Of a stretch of 64,000 nucleotides of DNA, positions 35,929 through 46,583 are shown one piece after another; within the stretch, counting starts at the first letter, position 1; each line of letters starts with the position of its first letter. Origin of the DNA: Prevotella sp. GTDB taxonomy: Bacteria > Bacteroidota > Bacteroidia > Bacteroidales > Bacteroidaceae. Both the position numbers and the translations under genes were made by a program. The notes beneath the pieces were generated by a model that was not told where the DNA came from, searched no databases, and worked only from the letters and a program-made list of their open reading frames with translations. The stretch is from assembly GCA_017417465.1 (NCBI GenBank), contig JAFPZD010000040.1, positions 62,001 to 126,000 on the forward strand, read 5' to 3'.

Positions 35929-36699
35929 ATGAACCAAATTCATCCTTTAGCTGTTGTCCATCCGGAAGCACAGTTAGGCGACAACAATGTAATAGGCCCT
36001 TTCTGCGTCATTAGCAAGAACGTGGTCATCGGCGACAACAACACGCTGTACAACGGCGTAACCATCCACGAGGGAGCACGTATCGGCAACGGTAACGAGT
36101 TCTTCCCTGGCGCATCCATCGCCACAAAGCCCCAAGACCTGAAGTTCAAAGGTGAGGATACCGTTGCTGTCATTGGCGACAACAACTCCTTCCGTGAGAA
36201 TGTCACCATCAGCCGCGGCACTGCCTCAAAAGGCATGACCATCGTCGGTTCCAACAACCTACTGATGGAGTGCGTCCACGTGGCCCACGACTGCGTGTTG
36301 GGCAATGGCCTTATCATTGGCAACGCCACGAAGTTCGCCGGCGAGGTCGAGATTGCTGATAATGCCACCATCTCTTCCACCGTGCTCTGCCATCAGTTCT
36401 GCAACATCGGCGGCTTTGTCATGATTCAGGGCGGATGCCGATTCTCACAGGACATCCCCCCCTACATCATCGCAGGCAAGGATCCTATCCGCTACTGCGG
36501 CATCAACATCATCGGGCTGCGCCGTCGTGGTTTCTCTAACGAGACCATTGAGACCATCCACGACACCTACCGTACCATCTATGCCCATGGCATCATCAAG
36601 GACGGTATCGCCGAGGCACGCGCCAAGTACCCCGACTCGAAAGAAGTAGAATATATCTGCACGTTCATCGAGAATTCGAAACGCGGTATCATCAGGTGA
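35929..36699 (+). CDS. lpxA: UDP-N-acetylglucosamine acyltransferase
   Basis: First step of lipid A synthesis, O-acylating UDP-GlcNAc. 256 residues of standard length: hexapeptide beta-helix beginning '[20 protein letters not shown]', catalytic His in '[13 protein letters not shown]', and a helical C-terminal part ('[19 protein letters not shown]'). Its stop overlaps the GTG start of miaA (GTGA). Confidence 0.97.
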   Translation: MNQIHPLAVVHPEAQLGDNNVIGPFCVISKNVVIGDNNTLYNGVTIHEGARIGNGNEFFPGASIATKPQDLKFKGEDTVAVIGDNNSFRENVTISRGTASKGMTIVGSNNLLMECVHVAHDCVLGNGLIIGNATKFAGEVEIADNATISSTVLCHQFCNIGGFVMIQGGCRFSQDIPPYIIAGKDPIRYCGINIIGLRRRGFSNETIETIHDTYRTIYAHGIIKDGIAEARAKYPDSKEVEYICTFIENSKRGIIR

Positions 36700-37622
36700 A
36701 AACGCTTGTCGTCATAACAGGACCCACGGCCGTCGGAAAGACTGACCTCTGCCTTCAGTTAGCTGATCACTTTGCAATACCTATCATCAACGCTGACTCC
36801 AGGCAAATTTACCGTGACTTGAAAATAGGAACTGCCGCACCTACTGAGCAACAGCTTCAGCAGGTGCGGCACTATTTCGTGGGCACACTGGGACTTGACG
36901 ACTACTACAGCGCCTCGATATACGAGCAGCAAGTGCTCGAACTACTAACGGAGTTGTTCACTACAAGCGACTATGCCCTGATGAGCGGTGGCAGCATGAT
37001 GTATATCGACGCAGTTTGCAACGGCATCGACGATATTCCTACCGTCGACGACCAGACACGCGCTACCATGAAACAGCGGCTGGCCGACGAAGGCCTGGAG
37101 GCTCTCTGCGAAGAACTGCTACAACTGGATCCAGAACACTACAACGTCGTCGACCTAAAGAATCCGCGGCGCGTAGTACATGCCTTGGAGATATGTCACG
37201 CCACCGGTCAGACCTACACTTCATTCCGCCTCAACCAGCGCAAGGAGCGTCCCTTCCGTATTGTAAAGATTGGGGTAACACGCTCACGTGCCGACATTTA
37301 TGAACGCATCAACCGCCGTGTTGACCGCATGATGGCCGACGGACTGCTCGACGAGGCACGCAGTCTCTATGAGCGCACTCACGACGTCCCACGCCCCAAC
37401 TCACTGAACACCGTGGGCTACAAAGAGCTGTTCGACTATTTCGAGGGCAAGTGGCCCCTCGACGAAGCCGTAGAACGCATCAAGGGCAACACACGCCGTT
37501 ATGCCCGCAAGCAACTGACGTGGTTCAAGCGCGACCCTGACATGCGCTGGTTCTCACCCGACGACACTAACCAAATCATCGACTATGTCATTCATCTGGA
37601 ATCAAATAAAAAGAGGTCTTAG
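36696..37622 (+). CDS. miaA: tRNA dimethylallyltransferase (first of two)
   Basis: Adds a dimethylallyl group to N6 of A37 in tRNAs reading codons that begin with U. 308 residues; GTG start overlapping lpxA. P-loop '[15 protein letters not shown]', '[19 protein letters not shown]' and '[15 protein letters not shown]' (where other MiaA have GGTGLY) are visible. A paralogue lies at 53950-54882. The 3' end overlaps the penicillin-binding protein gene by 38 bases. Confidence 0.94.
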   Translation: MKTLVVITGPTAVGKTDLCLQLADHFAIPIINADSRQIYRDLKIGTAAPTEQQLQQVRHYFVGTLGLDDYYSASIYEQQVLELLTELFTTSDYALMSGGSMMYIDAVCNGIDDIPTVDDQTRATMKQRLADEGLEALCEELLQLDPEHYNVVDLKNPRRVVHALEICHATGQTYTSFRLNQRKERPFRIVKIGVTRSRADIYERINRRVDRMMADGLLDEARSLYERTHDVPRPNSLNTVGYKELFDYFEGKWPLDEAVERIKGNTRRYARKQLTWFKRDPDMRWFSPDDTNQIIDYVIHLESNKKRS

Positions 37623-40083
37623 CTGGCTTTGGAATGCTTTCAAACGCGCCGGCTCATGGTACGTCCACCTGTTTAAGGGTCGCCCTTGGTGGGCTAAGAT
37701 TCTGTCAGCACTGGCAACGCTGGTAGTGCTTTTCATACTCTACCTTGGCGCCGTGGACATCAACGCCTTCGGACTTTTCGGCAAGTCACCCAGCATTCGC
37801 ACCATCCTGAACACACGCCCTGCACAAGCATCTGAGGTTTATAGTGCCGACAGCGTGATGATAGGCAAATACTGGAGCGAGAACCGCATGCCCGTGACCT
37901 ACGACGATGTGAATCCAGTCTTCTGGCACGCTCTCATCGATACCGAGGACGAGCGCTTCTACCGTCACATAGGTATCGACTTCCCTGCGTTCTTCGCCGC
38001 CCTTAAGGACTACATCGTCAGTGGCGATGCACGCGGCGCATCGACCATCACGCAGCAGTTGGCCAAGAACCTGTTCCGTGTGCGCACCGAGTACTCCACG
38101 GGACTGTTGGGAAAAATTCCCGGCCTGGCCATTGTCATCATGAAGACCAAGGAGTGGATAACAGCCTTGAAGCTGGAGGCCCACTTCTCAAAGAACGAGA
38201 TATTGACGATGTATGCCAACACCGTCGACTTCGGTTCTAACGCCTATGGCATCAAGACCGCCTGCCGTACCTACTTCGGCATCATGCCCAAAGACTTGAA
38301 AGCCGAGCAGGCCGCCGTCCTCGTGGGCATGCTGAAAGCCACGACAACCTACAACCCCCGGCTACATCCTGAAAACAGCAAGGCACGCCGCAACGTCGTG
38401 CTGGCCAACATGGTGCTTCATGGCCACCTCACGCAGTCGGACTATAACCGTCTGTCGCAGGAAGACATCAGCCTCGACTACGACGTGGAGAATATCTACG
38501 ATGGCGAGGCCAGCTACTTCCGCGTAGCGCTTGCACAGCAGCTGAAGGGCTGGTGCCAGGAGAACGGCTTCGACCTCTATACCGACGGATTGAAAATCTA
38601 CACCACCCTCGACACACGCATGCAGCGCTATGCCGAGAAGGCTGCCCTCACGCAGATGAAGAAGGTACAAGAGAACTTCAAGGAGCACTGGGCAGGCACT
38701 ACGCCTTGGCGCGACGAGCGCTACCAGGAGATTCCAAACTTCATCGAGAACATTGCCAAGCGCAGCAGCTACTACCGCCAACTCGAAAAACGTTTCGAGG
38801 GCGACCAAGACTCCATCTGGTACTATATGAACAAGCCCCACAGCGTAAAGCTCTTCACCTACGATGGCATGATAGAGAAAGACATGTCGACCATGGACAG
38901 CATACGCTACATGGTGCGCTACATGCACTGCGGATTCGTGGCTATTGAACCCCTGACGGGCTATGTCAAGGCTTGGGTGGGCGACATCGACTTCAACTCA
39001 TGGAAGTACGACAAGGTGACTGCCAACCGTCAGCCAGGCTCCACCTTTAAGCTCTTCGTCTACACCGAGGCCATGAACCAAGGACTTACGCCCTGCGACA
39101 CACGCGTCGACAGTTACTATCGAATGAGCCTCGACGAGGCAAGGTCGAACCGCGGACGCGTATGGGTTCCACACAATGCCAACGGCTACGTCACGGGTAG
39201 CAGCATGACCTTGAAGAGGGCGTTTGCAAAGAGTGTCAACACCATTGCAGCCAAGTTAGGACAAGAGGTGGGTATCGACCGCGTCATCTACACCGCTCAC
39301 CAGATGGGCATCAAGAGCCAACTCGAGAAGGTGCCCTCGCTGGCGTTGGGCTCAAGCGACGTTAACCTGCTTGAACTAGTCAATGCCTACACCACCATCA
39401 TCAACGATGGCAAGGCGCACGAGCCGGTCATGGTAACGCGCATCCTCGACCGCGACGGCAACGAGATTTACAAGGACGAGACAGAACAGAAGCAGGTGGT
39501 CACCTACCGCACGGCCTTCTTCATGCAGCAGTTACTGATGGGTGGCCTTAGCGGCACAAGCTACGGTCTGCAGAACTACATCCGACAGTTTGCCGAGCGT
39601 ACTGACTTCGGTGGCAAGACAGGCACGTCGAACAACCACTCCGATGCCTGGTTCGTAGGTGTCTCGCCGAAATTGGTATGTGGTGCATGGGTCGGTGGCG
39701 AATACCGTGCCATCCACTTCCGCACAGGCGCACTGGGACAGGGCGGCAAGACGGCCCTTCCCATCTGCGGACAGTTCTTTGAGTCGGTGCTCTCCGACCC
39801 ACAGTTCCAGTATTATCATGGGAAATTTGCCCCCGTTCATGGCGACGAGATACGCGAGAACATGTACGAGTGTACTGGCTACTATGGCCGACGCGACAGC
39901 TTGATGTCCGACAGCCTTGTGTTCTTCGACATTCCTGACCTAAATAGCATGGACGAGTATGGTGACGATGAAGAAGCACCTGCCTCTGTACCTGCTGAAG
40001 GACAACACACCGGCGAGCACAGCGCGGAAACGGGCGCAGGAGAAACACCAGCGAACACACCGGCCACCACACCCGAAGAGTAA
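37585..40083 (+). CDS. Class A penicillin-binding protein (PBP1A-type)
   Basis: Bifunctional peptidoglycan glycosyltransferase/transpeptidase of 832 residues. TM helix at about 34-56 ('[19 protein letters not shown]'). Glycosyltransferase motifs '[14 protein letters not shown]' and '[15 protein letters not shown]'; transpeptidase motifs 'PGSTFKLF' (SxxK), 'KSVNT' (SxN) and 'GGKTGTSN' (KTG). The C-terminal 50 residues are Pro/Glu/Ala-rich and disordered. The start lies inside the 3' end of miaA; '[16 protein letters not shown]' is a good cytoplasmic tail. The PIF1-like helicase follows after 6 bases. Confidence 0.95.
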   Translation: MSFIWNQIKRGLSWLWNAFKRAGSWYVHLFKGRPWWAKILSALATLVVLFILYLGAVDINAFGLFGKSPSIRTILNTRPAQASEVYSADSVMIGKYWSENRMPVTYDDVNPVFWHALIDTEDERFYRHIGIDFPAFFAALKDYIVSGDARGASTITQQLAKNLFRVRTEYSTGLLGKIPGLAIVIMKTKEWITALKLEAHFSKNEILTMYANTVDFGSNAYGIKTACRTYFGIMPKDLKAEQAAVLVGMLKATTTYNPRLHPENSKARRNVVLANMVLHGHLTQSDYNRLSQEDISLDYDVENIYDGEASYFRVALAQQLKGWCQENGFDLYTDGLKIYTTLDTRMQRYAEKAALTQMKKVQENFKEHWAGTTPWRDERYQEIPNFIENIAKRSSYYRQLEKRFEGDQDSIWYYMNKPHSVKLFTYDGMIEKDMSTMDSIRYMVRYMHCGFVAIEPLTGYVKAWVGDIDFNSWKYDKVTANRQPGSTFKLFVYTEAMNQGLTPCDTRVDSYYRMSLDEARSNRGRVWVPHNANGYVTGSSMTLKRAFAKSVNTIAAKLGQEVGIDRVIYTAHQMGIKSQLEKVPSLALGSSDVNLLELVNAYTTIINDGKAHEPVMVTRILDRDGNEIYKDETEQKQVVTYRTAFFMQQLLMGGLSGTSYGLQNYIRQFAERTDFGGKTGTSNNHSDAWFVGVSPKLVCGAWVGGEYRAIHFRTGALGQGGKTALPICGQFFESVLSDPQFQYYHGKFAPVHGDEIRENMYECTGYYGRRDSLMSDSLVFFDIPDLNSMDEYGDDEEAPASVPAEGQHTGEHSAETGAGETPANTPATTPEE

Positions 40084-40089
40084 GCACAC

Positions 40090-41847
40090 ATGGAGCTTGA
40101 CCTGAACAATAAAGAGTGGCAGGATGCCCTTCAGATTGTCAACTTCACCCGGCGCTCGCTATTCCTTACCGGAAAAGCGGGCACGGGCAAGTCGACTTTC
40201 CTGCGCTATGTTGTCAAGAACACGAAGAAGAAGTGCGTTGTCCTCGCCCCCACAGGCATAGCAGCCATCAACGCTGGCGGGCAGACGCTCCACAGCTTCT
40301 TCAAGCTTCCGTTCCACCCACTGCTTCCCAACGACGTGCGCTACGACCGACGCCACATCAAGGAGACACTGAAATACACCAGCGAACGCCGTAAACTGTT
40401 GCGCGAAGTGGAGCTCATCATCATCGACGAGATATCGATGGTGCGTGCCGACATCATCGACTTCATCGATAAGGTACTACGCATCTATACGCGCAACTAC
40501 GAACCCTTCGGCGGTAAGCAGCTGCTGCTCGTGGGCGACATCTTCCAGTTGGAGCCGGTATTAAAAGAGGAAGACCGACAATTGCTCCACCCCTTCTACC
40601 AGTCGGCCTACTTCTTCAACGCAAAAGTGTGGCAACAGATGCGACTCGTCAGCATCGAACTGCGCAAGGTGTATCGACAGAGCGACAGCAACTTTGTCGC
40701 CATGCTCGACCGCATACGTCAGAACCATGCTACGCAGCAAGACCTGACCATGCTCAACGCGCGTGTCAATTCTGATCTCAATACGCGATTCCCAACCCCT
40801 AATCCTCAAGCCTCCAATCCTCTTACCATCATCCTTGCGACACGCCGCGACATTGTAGACTACACCAACGAGCAGCGGCTGGCTGAACTCGATGGTTCGC
40901 CTGTGACCTTCACTGGCTATATCAAGGACGATTTCCCAGAGTCATCGCTGCCTACACCCATGGAGCTGCAAGTGAAGCTGGGCGCACAAATCATCTTTAT
41001 CAAAAACGACAAGGACAAGCGCTGGGTGAACGGCACCCTCGGTATCATCACAGAGATCGATGAGGAAGGAGGCATCATCACCGTTCAGGACGAGAAAGGC
41101 GTCGAGTTCGAGGTTGAACGCGAGGTGTGGGAGAACATGCGCTACACCTTTAACGAGAAAGAGCAACGCATCGAGGAAGAGCTACTGGGCACCTACACAC
41201 AGTTCCCGCTCCGACTGGCATGGGCCATCACCGTACACAAGAGCCAGGGACTGACGTTCAATCAGGTCGACATCGACTTCACCGGTGGCGCCTTCGCCGG
41301 CGGACAGACCTACGTGGCACTGTCGCGATGCACGTCTCTCGAGGGCATCAGGCTTGTGGCACCCATCCGCCAGCAGGACATCTTCGTACGCTCCGAGGTG
41401 GTTCAGTTCGCTACCCGCTATAACGACCCCGCACTCATCGGGCAAGCCATGCAGGAAGGAAAAGCCGACCGTGAATACCACGACGCCATCAAGGCTTTCG
41501 ACCGTGGCGACTTCGAGGCTTGCCTCGATAATTTCTTCCTCGCCATCCATAGCCGTTACGACATCGAGAAGCCCGTTCCCCGCCGCTTCATACGCTACAA
41601 GTTAGGCGTCATCAACCGCCAGAAAACTGAGATACAGCGCCTCAACGACATCATTAAGTCGCTGAAAGAAGAACGCCGACAACGCGACGAGACGCTGAAA
41701 CGCCTCGCTGCCGAGTACACGCTGATGGGTCGCGAATGTGAACGTGAACACATGAACGACGCAGCCATCCGTAACTACGAGAAAGCCCTCGAACTATACC
41801 CCGAAGCCAACGATACACGCCGAAGGCTGAAAAAACTGAAAAAGTAA
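40090..41847 (+). CDS. PIF1/RecD-like superfamily 1 helicase with C-terminal coiled-coil/TPR extension
   Basis: 585 residues, cytoplasmic. Walker A 'LTGKAGTGKSTFLRY', motif Ia 'LAPTGIAAINAGGQTLHSFF', Walker B 'IIIDEISMV', 'LVGDIFQLEPVL' and the late motif 'ITVHKSQGLTFNQV' with 'YVALSRC' define a PIF1/RecD-type 5'-3' helicase. Residues about 450-585 resemble a coiled coil and TPR-like helices ('NDAAIRNYEKALELYPEAND'). An in-frame Pro/Ser/Asn-rich stretch at about 40770-40825 ('RFPTPNPQASNPLT') looks inserted. Role in genome maintenance inferred. Confidence 0.88.
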   Translation: MELDLNNKEWQDALQIVNFTRRSLFLTGKAGTGKSTFLRYVVKNTKKKCVVLAPTGIAAINAGGQTLHSFFKLPFHPLLPNDVRYDRRHIKETLKYTSERRKLLREVELIIIDEISMVRADIIDFIDKVLRIYTRNYEPFGGKQLLLVGDIFQLEPVLKEEDRQLLHPFYQSAYFFNAKVWQQMRLVSIELRKVYRQSDSNFVAMLDRIRQNHATQQDLTMLNARVNSDLNTRFPTPNPQASNPLTIILATRRDIVDYTNEQRLAELDGSPVTFTGYIKDDFPESSLPTPMELQVKLGAQIIFIKNDKDKRWVNGTLGIITEIDEEGGIITVQDEKGVEFEVEREVWENMRYTFNEKEQRIEEELLGTYTQFPLRLAWAITVHKSQGLTFNQVDIDFTGGAFAGGQTYVALSRCTSLEGIRLVAPIRQQDIFVRSEVVQFATRYNDPALIGQAMQEGKADREYHDAIKAFDRGDFEACLDNFFLAIHSRYDIEKPVPRRFIRYKLGVINRQKTEIQRLNDIIKSLKEERRQRDETLKRLAAEYTLMGRECEREHMNDAAIRNYEKALELYPEANDTRRRLKKLKK

Positions 41848-41877
41848 ACCACCACCAAACTCCCAAACTCATAAACC

Positions 41878-42651
41878 ATGACCAAAATCGGACGCTACAA
41901 TTTCATGGCAGAGCCATTCCACTGCGACTGCTCAGGACGCCTCTTCATGGGGCATCTGGGCAATCACCTGCTCAACGCCGCCGACTTCCACTCTACCGAC
42001 CGCGGCTTTGGCATGCACTACCTGAACACGATCCACCGCACGTGGGTGCTCTCACGATTGGCTATCGAAATGGTGGAGATGCCCCAACAATACACACACT
42101 TCCAAGTGGAGACATGGGTAGAGAGTGCCATGCGCTTCTTCACACAGCGTAACTTCCGCATCGTGGCCACCGACCCTCATGCCGCATCACCCGAAGAGCC
42201 CAACGAGGCTTACGTCTACGGCTATGGGCGCAGTGTCTGGGCCATGATCGACACCGAAACGCGCCAGCCTGCCGACCTCCTGGCCATCAACGATGGTTCA
42301 CTCACCAACTGGATTGAGAAAGACTACCCCTGCCCCATCGACAAGGGTGGACGGGTTCGCATGGACGACAACGCCAGCCTGGTGCGCACCATCGACACGT
42401 ACTATAACGACGTGGACATCAACGGCCACATCAACTCCGTGAAATACATCGAGCACGTACTCGACCTATGGCCCATCGACTGGCATCGTGAACACCCCAT
42501 CCGCCGCTTCGAGATAGCCTATGTCGCCGAAGCCCACGCAGGCGACCGTCTCTCGTTCTTCACCGAACAGGTCTCAGAACTGGAAACTTGCATCCGCATT
42601 GTCAAGAACGATGACACTGAGGTGTGCCGCAGCAAGGTGCGCTTTGGGTAG
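41878..42651 (+). CDS. Acyl-ACP thioesterase
   Basis: Releases fatty acids from acyl-ACP; double hot-dog fold. 257 residues. The 'MGHLGNHLLNAADFHSTDRG' N-terminal helix, 'WVLSRLAIEM', and the second hot-dog catalytic segment 'YNDVDINGHINSVKYIEHVL' (Asp/Asn/His) fit the FatA/FatB-like bacterial family. It is the last gene of the closely spaced run from lpxD. Confidence 0.93.
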   Translation: MTKIGRYNFMAEPFHCDCSGRLFMGHLGNHLLNAADFHSTDRGFGMHYLNTIHRTWVLSRLAIEMVEMPQQYTHFQVETWVESAMRFFTQRNFRIVATDPHAASPEEPNEAYVYGYGRSVWAMIDTETRQPADLLAINDGSLTNWIEKDYPCPIDKGGRVRMDDNASLVRTIDTYYNDVDINGHINSVKYIEHVLDLWPIDWHREHPIRRFEIAYVAEAHAGDRLSFFTEQVSELETCIRIVKNDDTEVCRSKVRFG

Positions 42652-42742
42652 AAACTATATGTTTACAACCAGCAAACTATATCTTTATCACAAAAAAGAA
42701 AGATTTTTCCGCTTTTTTGAATGGTAATACAAAAAAAAGTTG

Positions 42743-42750
42743 TAACTTTG
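42743..42750 (+). promoter_or_regulatory. -7 box for sppA
   Basis: TAACTTTG, 32 bases before the sppA ATG. A TTTG at 42716-42719 gives a 23-nt spacer, slightly long for the consensus. Confidence 0.6.
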
Positions 42751-42782
42751 CCCGTTGAATATCAATTAAATAATAAGTAACA

Positions 42783-44579
42783 ATGAAAGACTTCATGAAG
42801 TACACCGCCGCGACCATCTGCGGCATCATTATTTTGTCGGTCATTGCCGGCATTATGTTTATGATTTCTCTCGCAGGGCTCATGGCCAGCGACTCCGCTG
42901 GGAAGAAGGCAGAGAAGAACTCAGTCTTTGTGCTAAAACTTAACGGCAACGTCAGCGAACGTGCCGAGGAAGGTAGTCCCATGGGCATGCTCTTAGGTCA
43001 GGCGGACATGGAGAACATGGGTCTTGACGACATCCTAAGCGCCATCGCCAAGGCAAAGGACGAGAAGAACATTCAGGGCATCTACATTGAAGGTGGTACC
43101 ACAATGTTCGACTCACCCGCTACGGCCCAGCAGATACGCGACGCCCTGAAAGACTTCCGCAAGAGCGGTAAGTGGATCTTTGCCTATGCCGACCAATACG
43201 AGCAGTCAAGCTACTACATCGCTTCGGTGGCCGACAGCATCTTCCTGAACAAGACGGGTATGATCGACTTCAAGGGTTTGGGTGGCAAAGGCTACTACCT
43301 GACCGGATTGCTTGAAAAGGTCGGTGTGAAATATCAGTGCACTCGCGTTGGAAAATATAAGAGTGCCGTAGAGCAGATGACGCAGAAGCAGATGAGCGAC
43401 AATGATCGTGAACAGCGCGAGGCCTACATCGGCAGCATCTGGAAGCACATGCTCAGCGATATGGCTGAGAGCCGTGGCGTTACAGCCGAGCAGCTGAACC
43501 AGCTGGCCGACGACAGCATCATGACTTTCGCCAAGGTCGATGACTACGTGGCTGCCCACCTCATCGACGGCTACATGTACCCCGATGAGATGAAGGCACT
43601 TGTAAAGCAGAAGTTAGGCATCGACAAGGATAAGGACATCAAGCAGATGACCCTCGCCGACGTCAAAGCCATGCCATCGAAGAAGAAGGAGAAGGGTGAC
43701 AAGATTGCTGTCTACTATGCTTACGGCGAGATCATCGACGAGATATCCTCCGGCTTCATGAGCGAGCACAGCATCGTTGGTGGCACCGTGGTCGACGATC
43801 TGAACAAGCTGGCCGATGATGAAAAGGTAAGGGCCGTCGTACTCCGTGTGAACTCTCCTGGCGGCAGTGCCGTGGCTTCCGAGCAGATATGGCACGCCCT
43901 GAAACAACTGAAGGAGAAGAAGCCCCTCGTGGTCTCTATGGGCGGACTAGCAGCTTCTGGTGGTTACATGATCAGTGCACCCGCCAACTACATCGTTGCT
44001 GAGCCCACCACCATCACCGGCTCCATTGGTATCTTCGGGCTTATTCCCAACGCCAGTCAGTTGGTCACCGACAAGTTGGGCGTCACTTGGGACGGTGTCA
44101 CTACCAATAAGCACGGCGACTATGAAACCAATCTCGTCTTCGCTAAGGAGAACAGCGATGAAATCAAGTATTTGCAGAGCTACGTCGATCGTGGTTATGA
44201 CACCTTCCTCAGCATCGTTGCCGATGGGCGTGGCATGACGAAGGAGCAGGTGCACGAGATTGCACAGGGCCGCGTATGGGTAGCCACCGATGCACTGCCC
44301 ATCAAGCTCGTCGACCAGATTGGCTCGCTCGATGACGCTGTGAAGAAGGCTGTCGAACTAGCCGGCATCAGCGGCGACTACTTCACCGCCCCCTACCCGG
44401 AGAAGACCGACTGGCTGTCCTCACTCATGGCTTCCAGTGAAGGCGATAACGGCAGCTATCTCGACGGACAGCTCCGCGAAATCCTTGGCGACCTCTATGA
44501 GCCTTACCTCGAGCTGCGTCGTGACCAGCAGCGCAACCGCCTGCAGGTACGCCTCCCCTTCTCGACCACCATTAAATAG
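42783..44579 (+). CDS. sppA: Signal peptide peptidase SppA, 67K type
   Basis: Membrane-anchored serine protease degrading cleaved signal peptides in the periplasm. 598 residues is the long, two-domain form. TM at about 10-36 ('IIILSVIAGIMFMISLAGLM'). The Lys of the Ser/Lys dyad is probably in 'RVGKYKSAVEQM' and the nucleophile in 'GGLAASGGYMISAPA'; 'VLRVNSPGGSAVASEQIW' and 'ITGSIGIFGL' are conserved. It has its own promoter; lpxK follows after 27 bases. Confidence 0.95.
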   Translation: MKDFMKYTAATICGIIILSVIAGIMFMISLAGLMASDSAGKKAEKNSVFVLKLNGNVSERAEEGSPMGMLLGQADMENMGLDDILSAIAKAKDEKNIQGIYIEGGTTMFDSPATAQQIRDALKDFRKSGKWIFAYADQYEQSSYYIASVADSIFLNKTGMIDFKGLGGKGYYLTGLLEKVGVKYQCTRVGKYKSAVEQMTQKQMSDNDREQREAYIGSIWKHMLSDMAESRGVTAEQLNQLADDSIMTFAKVDDYVAAHLIDGYMYPDEMKALVKQKLGIDKDKDIKQMTLADVKAMPSKKKEKGDKIAVYYAYGEIIDEISSGFMSEHSIVGGTVVDDLNKLADDEKVRAVVLRVNSPGGSAVASEQIWHALKQLKEKKPLVVSMGGLAASGGYMISAPANYIVAEPTTITGSIGIFGLIPNASQLVTDKLGVTWDGVTTNKHGDYETNLVFAKENSDEIKYLQSYVDRGYDTFLSIVADGRGMTKEQVHEIAQGRVWVATDALPIKLVDQIGSLDDAVKKAVELAGISGDYFTAPYPEKTDWLSSLMASSEGDNGSYLDGQLREILGDLYEPYLELRRDQQRNRLQVRLPFSTTIK

Positions 44580-44606
44580 TAAAACGTAAATCGTCAAATA
44601 GTAAAT
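44580..44606 (+). repeat. Low-complexity tract before lpxK
   Basis: Reads AAACGTAAATCGTCAAATAG followed by TAAA and occupies the whole sppA-lpxK gap, ending at the non-ATG start. Same family as 14602-14660. Confidence 0.75.
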
Positions 44607-45773
44607 TTGGAAGGTGATTTCATTAAAATAAACGAGTGGCTGCTGCCCCTAAGTTGGTTCTACGGCTTAGGGGTACGCTTCCGCAATTTCCTCTTCGACG
44701 TGGGATTGCGGAAAAGCCATGCCTTCACCGTGCCCATCATCTCGGTGGGTAACATCACAGTGGGAGGCACGGGCAAGACCCCCCATGTGGAACACCTCAT
44801 CCGAATGTTACAACAAGAAGGGAAGGTGGCCGTGCTCAGCAGAGGCTACAAGCGAAAGACCAGCGGCTTCGTGCGTGCCGACGAGAACTCAACGGCACGC
44901 GATATTGGCGATGAACCCTGCCAGATGAAGCGCAAGTTTCCCAATGCCATCGTTGCCGTCGATGCCAAGCGCGTACGCGGCATTGAGCGGCTGACAACCG
45001 AAGAGCCAGACATCGACGTTATCCTACTCGATGACGCCTTCCAGCACCGTCAGGTGAAACCAGGCATCAACATTCTGCTCGTCGACTACCATCGCCTTAT
45101 TATTTACGACAAGCTGCTACCTGCGGGACGTCTGCGCGAGCCGCTAAAAGGAAAGAACCGTGCCGACATTGTCATCGTCACCAAGTGTCCAAAGACACTG
45201 AACCCTATGGAGTTCCGCGTACTGACAAAGGCCATGGATGTCTACCCCTACCAGCACCTCTACTTCACTACCACGAAATACGGTAACTTGCAACCCCTCT
45301 TCCCTAATTATAATAAAGGTACGCGCGCGATAGCCGATATCGGTGCCGACAAGCACGTGTTGTTGCTTACCGGCATTGCCTCGCCACGGCAGTTGGCTGA
45401 AGACCTCGCACCACAAACCTCGCACATCACGCCGATCACCTTCGCCGATCACCATGCCTTCCGCCGGAAAGACGTGGCGCGCATCAACCGCACCTTCGAG
45501 GCAATGCCCTCGCCCAAGTGTATCATCACCACTGAGAAGGATGCCGTGCGCCTCACTGCCGTCGAAGGTTTCAGCGATGAGGTGCGCCAGAGTCTCTTCG
45601 TGCTGCCCGTGAGCATCGACTTCATGCTCAATCAAGAAGAAAAGTTCTATGAAAACATTATAGGTTATGTACGCAAGAATTCAAGAAACAGCATCCTGGC
45701 TAAGAGAAAGGATGACCACACAGCCAGAGACAGCCATCGTCCTGGGAACGGGTCTCGGACCATTAGCTTCTGA
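44607..45773 (+). CDS. lpxK: Tetraacyldisaccharide 4'-kinase
   Basis: Phosphorylates the 4' position of the lipid A disaccharide at the inner face of the cytoplasmic membrane. 388 residues; TTG start inferred because '[20 protein letters not shown]' is the usual beginning and no in-frame ATG precedes it. '[20 protein letters not shown]' (P-loop), '[13 protein letters not shown]', '[20 protein letters not shown]' and '[10 protein letters not shown]' are conserved. The frame runs 107 bases into punA; the last 26 or so residues are basic and unlike LpxK. Confidence 0.93.
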   Translation: MEGDFIKINEWLLPLSWFYGLGVRFRNFLFDVGLRKSHAFTVPIISVGNITVGGTGKTPHVEHLIRMLQQEGKVAVLSRGYKRKTSGFVRADENSTARDIGDEPCQMKRKFPNAIVAVDAKRVRGIERLTTEEPDIDVILLDDAFQHRQVKPGINILLVDYHRLIIYDKLLPAGRLREPLKGKNRADIVIVTKCPKTLNPMEFRVLTKAMDVYPYQHLYFTTTKYGNLQPLFPNYNKGTRAIADIGADKHVLLLTGIASPRQLAEDLAPQTSHITPITFADHHAFRRKDVARINRTFEAMPSPKCIITTEKDAVRLTAVEGFSDEVRQSLFVLPVSIDFMLNQEEKFYENIIGYVRKNSRNSILAKRKDDHTARDSHRPGNGSRTISF

Positions 45774-46476
45774 AATAACCGACACCACGGAGATTCCGTA
45801 CGGCGACATTCCAAACTTCCCCGTCTCCACCGTCGAAGGGCACAGTGGTAAACTTATCTTCGGCAAACTGGGTGGCAAGGACATTATGGCCATGCAGGGA
45901 CGCTTCCACTACTACGAGGGATGGACGATGAAGGAGGTGACCTTCCCCGTCCGCGTCATGAAGGAGTTAGGCATCAAGACGCTCTTCGTGTCGAATGCAG
46001 CTGGTGGCATGAACCCCGCCTTCAAGATTGGCGACCCAATGGTCATCACCGATCACATCAACTTATTCCCCGAACACCCGCTGCGCGGTAAGAACTTCCC
46101 GCAAGGCCCTCGTTTCCCCGACATGCACGAGGCCTACGATCATCGTCTCATTGAGCTGGCTGGACGCATCGCACGCGAGAAGCACATCCGTCTGCAGTAC
46201 GGCGTCTACGTCGGTGTACAAGGCCCAACGTTTGAGACACCCGCCGAATACCGCATGTTCCGCATCATAGGTGGCGATGCCGTCGGCATGTCCACAGTGC
46301 CCGAAGTGATTGTCGCTGTACACTGCGGCATACGCGTCTTTGGCATCAGCGTCATCACCGACCTTGGTGGCTTCGACATGCCCGTAGAGGTGAGCCACGA
46401 AGAGGTGCAGGAGGCCGCCATCAAGGCCCAGCCCATCATGGCTGAACTGATGCGTGAAATGATCCGCCGCTCTTAA
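45667..46476 (+). CDS. punA: Purine nucleoside phosphorylase
   Basis: Phosphorolysis of purine nucleosides for salvage; trimeric PNP family. 269 residues. '[15 protein letters not shown]', 'STVEGHSGKLIFGKLGGKD', 'RFHYYEGWTM' and 'FVSNAAGGMNPAF' (phosphate and base site) are present. The ATG at 45667, inside the lpxK 3' end, is supported because '[12 protein letters not shown]' matches the family N-terminus. Confidence 0.95.
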   Translation: MYARIQETASWLRERMTTQPETAIVLGTGLGPLASEITDTTEIPYGDIPNFPVSTVEGHSGKLIFGKLGGKDIMAMQGRFHYYEGWTMKEVTFPVRVMKELGIKTLFVSNAAGGMNPAFKIGDPMVITDHINLFPEHPLRGKNFPQGPRFPDMHEAYDHRLIELAGRIAREKHIRLQYGVYVGVQGPTFETPAEYRMFRIIGGDAVGMSTVPEVIVAVHCGIRVFGISVITDLGGFDMPVEVSHEEVQEAAIKAQPIMAELMREMIRRS

Positions 46477-46485
46477 CCGTTCACC

Positions 46486-46583
46486 ATGTTGCGCAGCCAA
46501 CACTTATCATTGTACAGTATGTTGCGTTGCCAACACTTATCATTGTCCAGTATGTTGCGTTGCCAACGCAACACTTAATAATT
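46486..46583 (+). repeat. 33-bp tandem repeat, three units, with a 19-bp palindrome
   Basis: Units start at 46486, 46519 and 46552, each opening with ATGTTGCG. The first two differ at three positions; the third diverges after 16 bases. In the third unit GTTGCGTTG-C-CAACGCAAC (46554-46572) is a perfect palindrome 11 bases before the thiL ATG. Confidence 0.93.

Noticed and set aside
46527-46583. Upstream TTG start for thiL
   Set aside because: It would translate the 33-bp repeat; the ATG at 46584 begins the family N-terminus.
46477-46583. TPP riboswitch before thiL
   Set aside because: No THI-box motifs (CUGAGA, ACCUGA) seen; the gap is filled by repeats.
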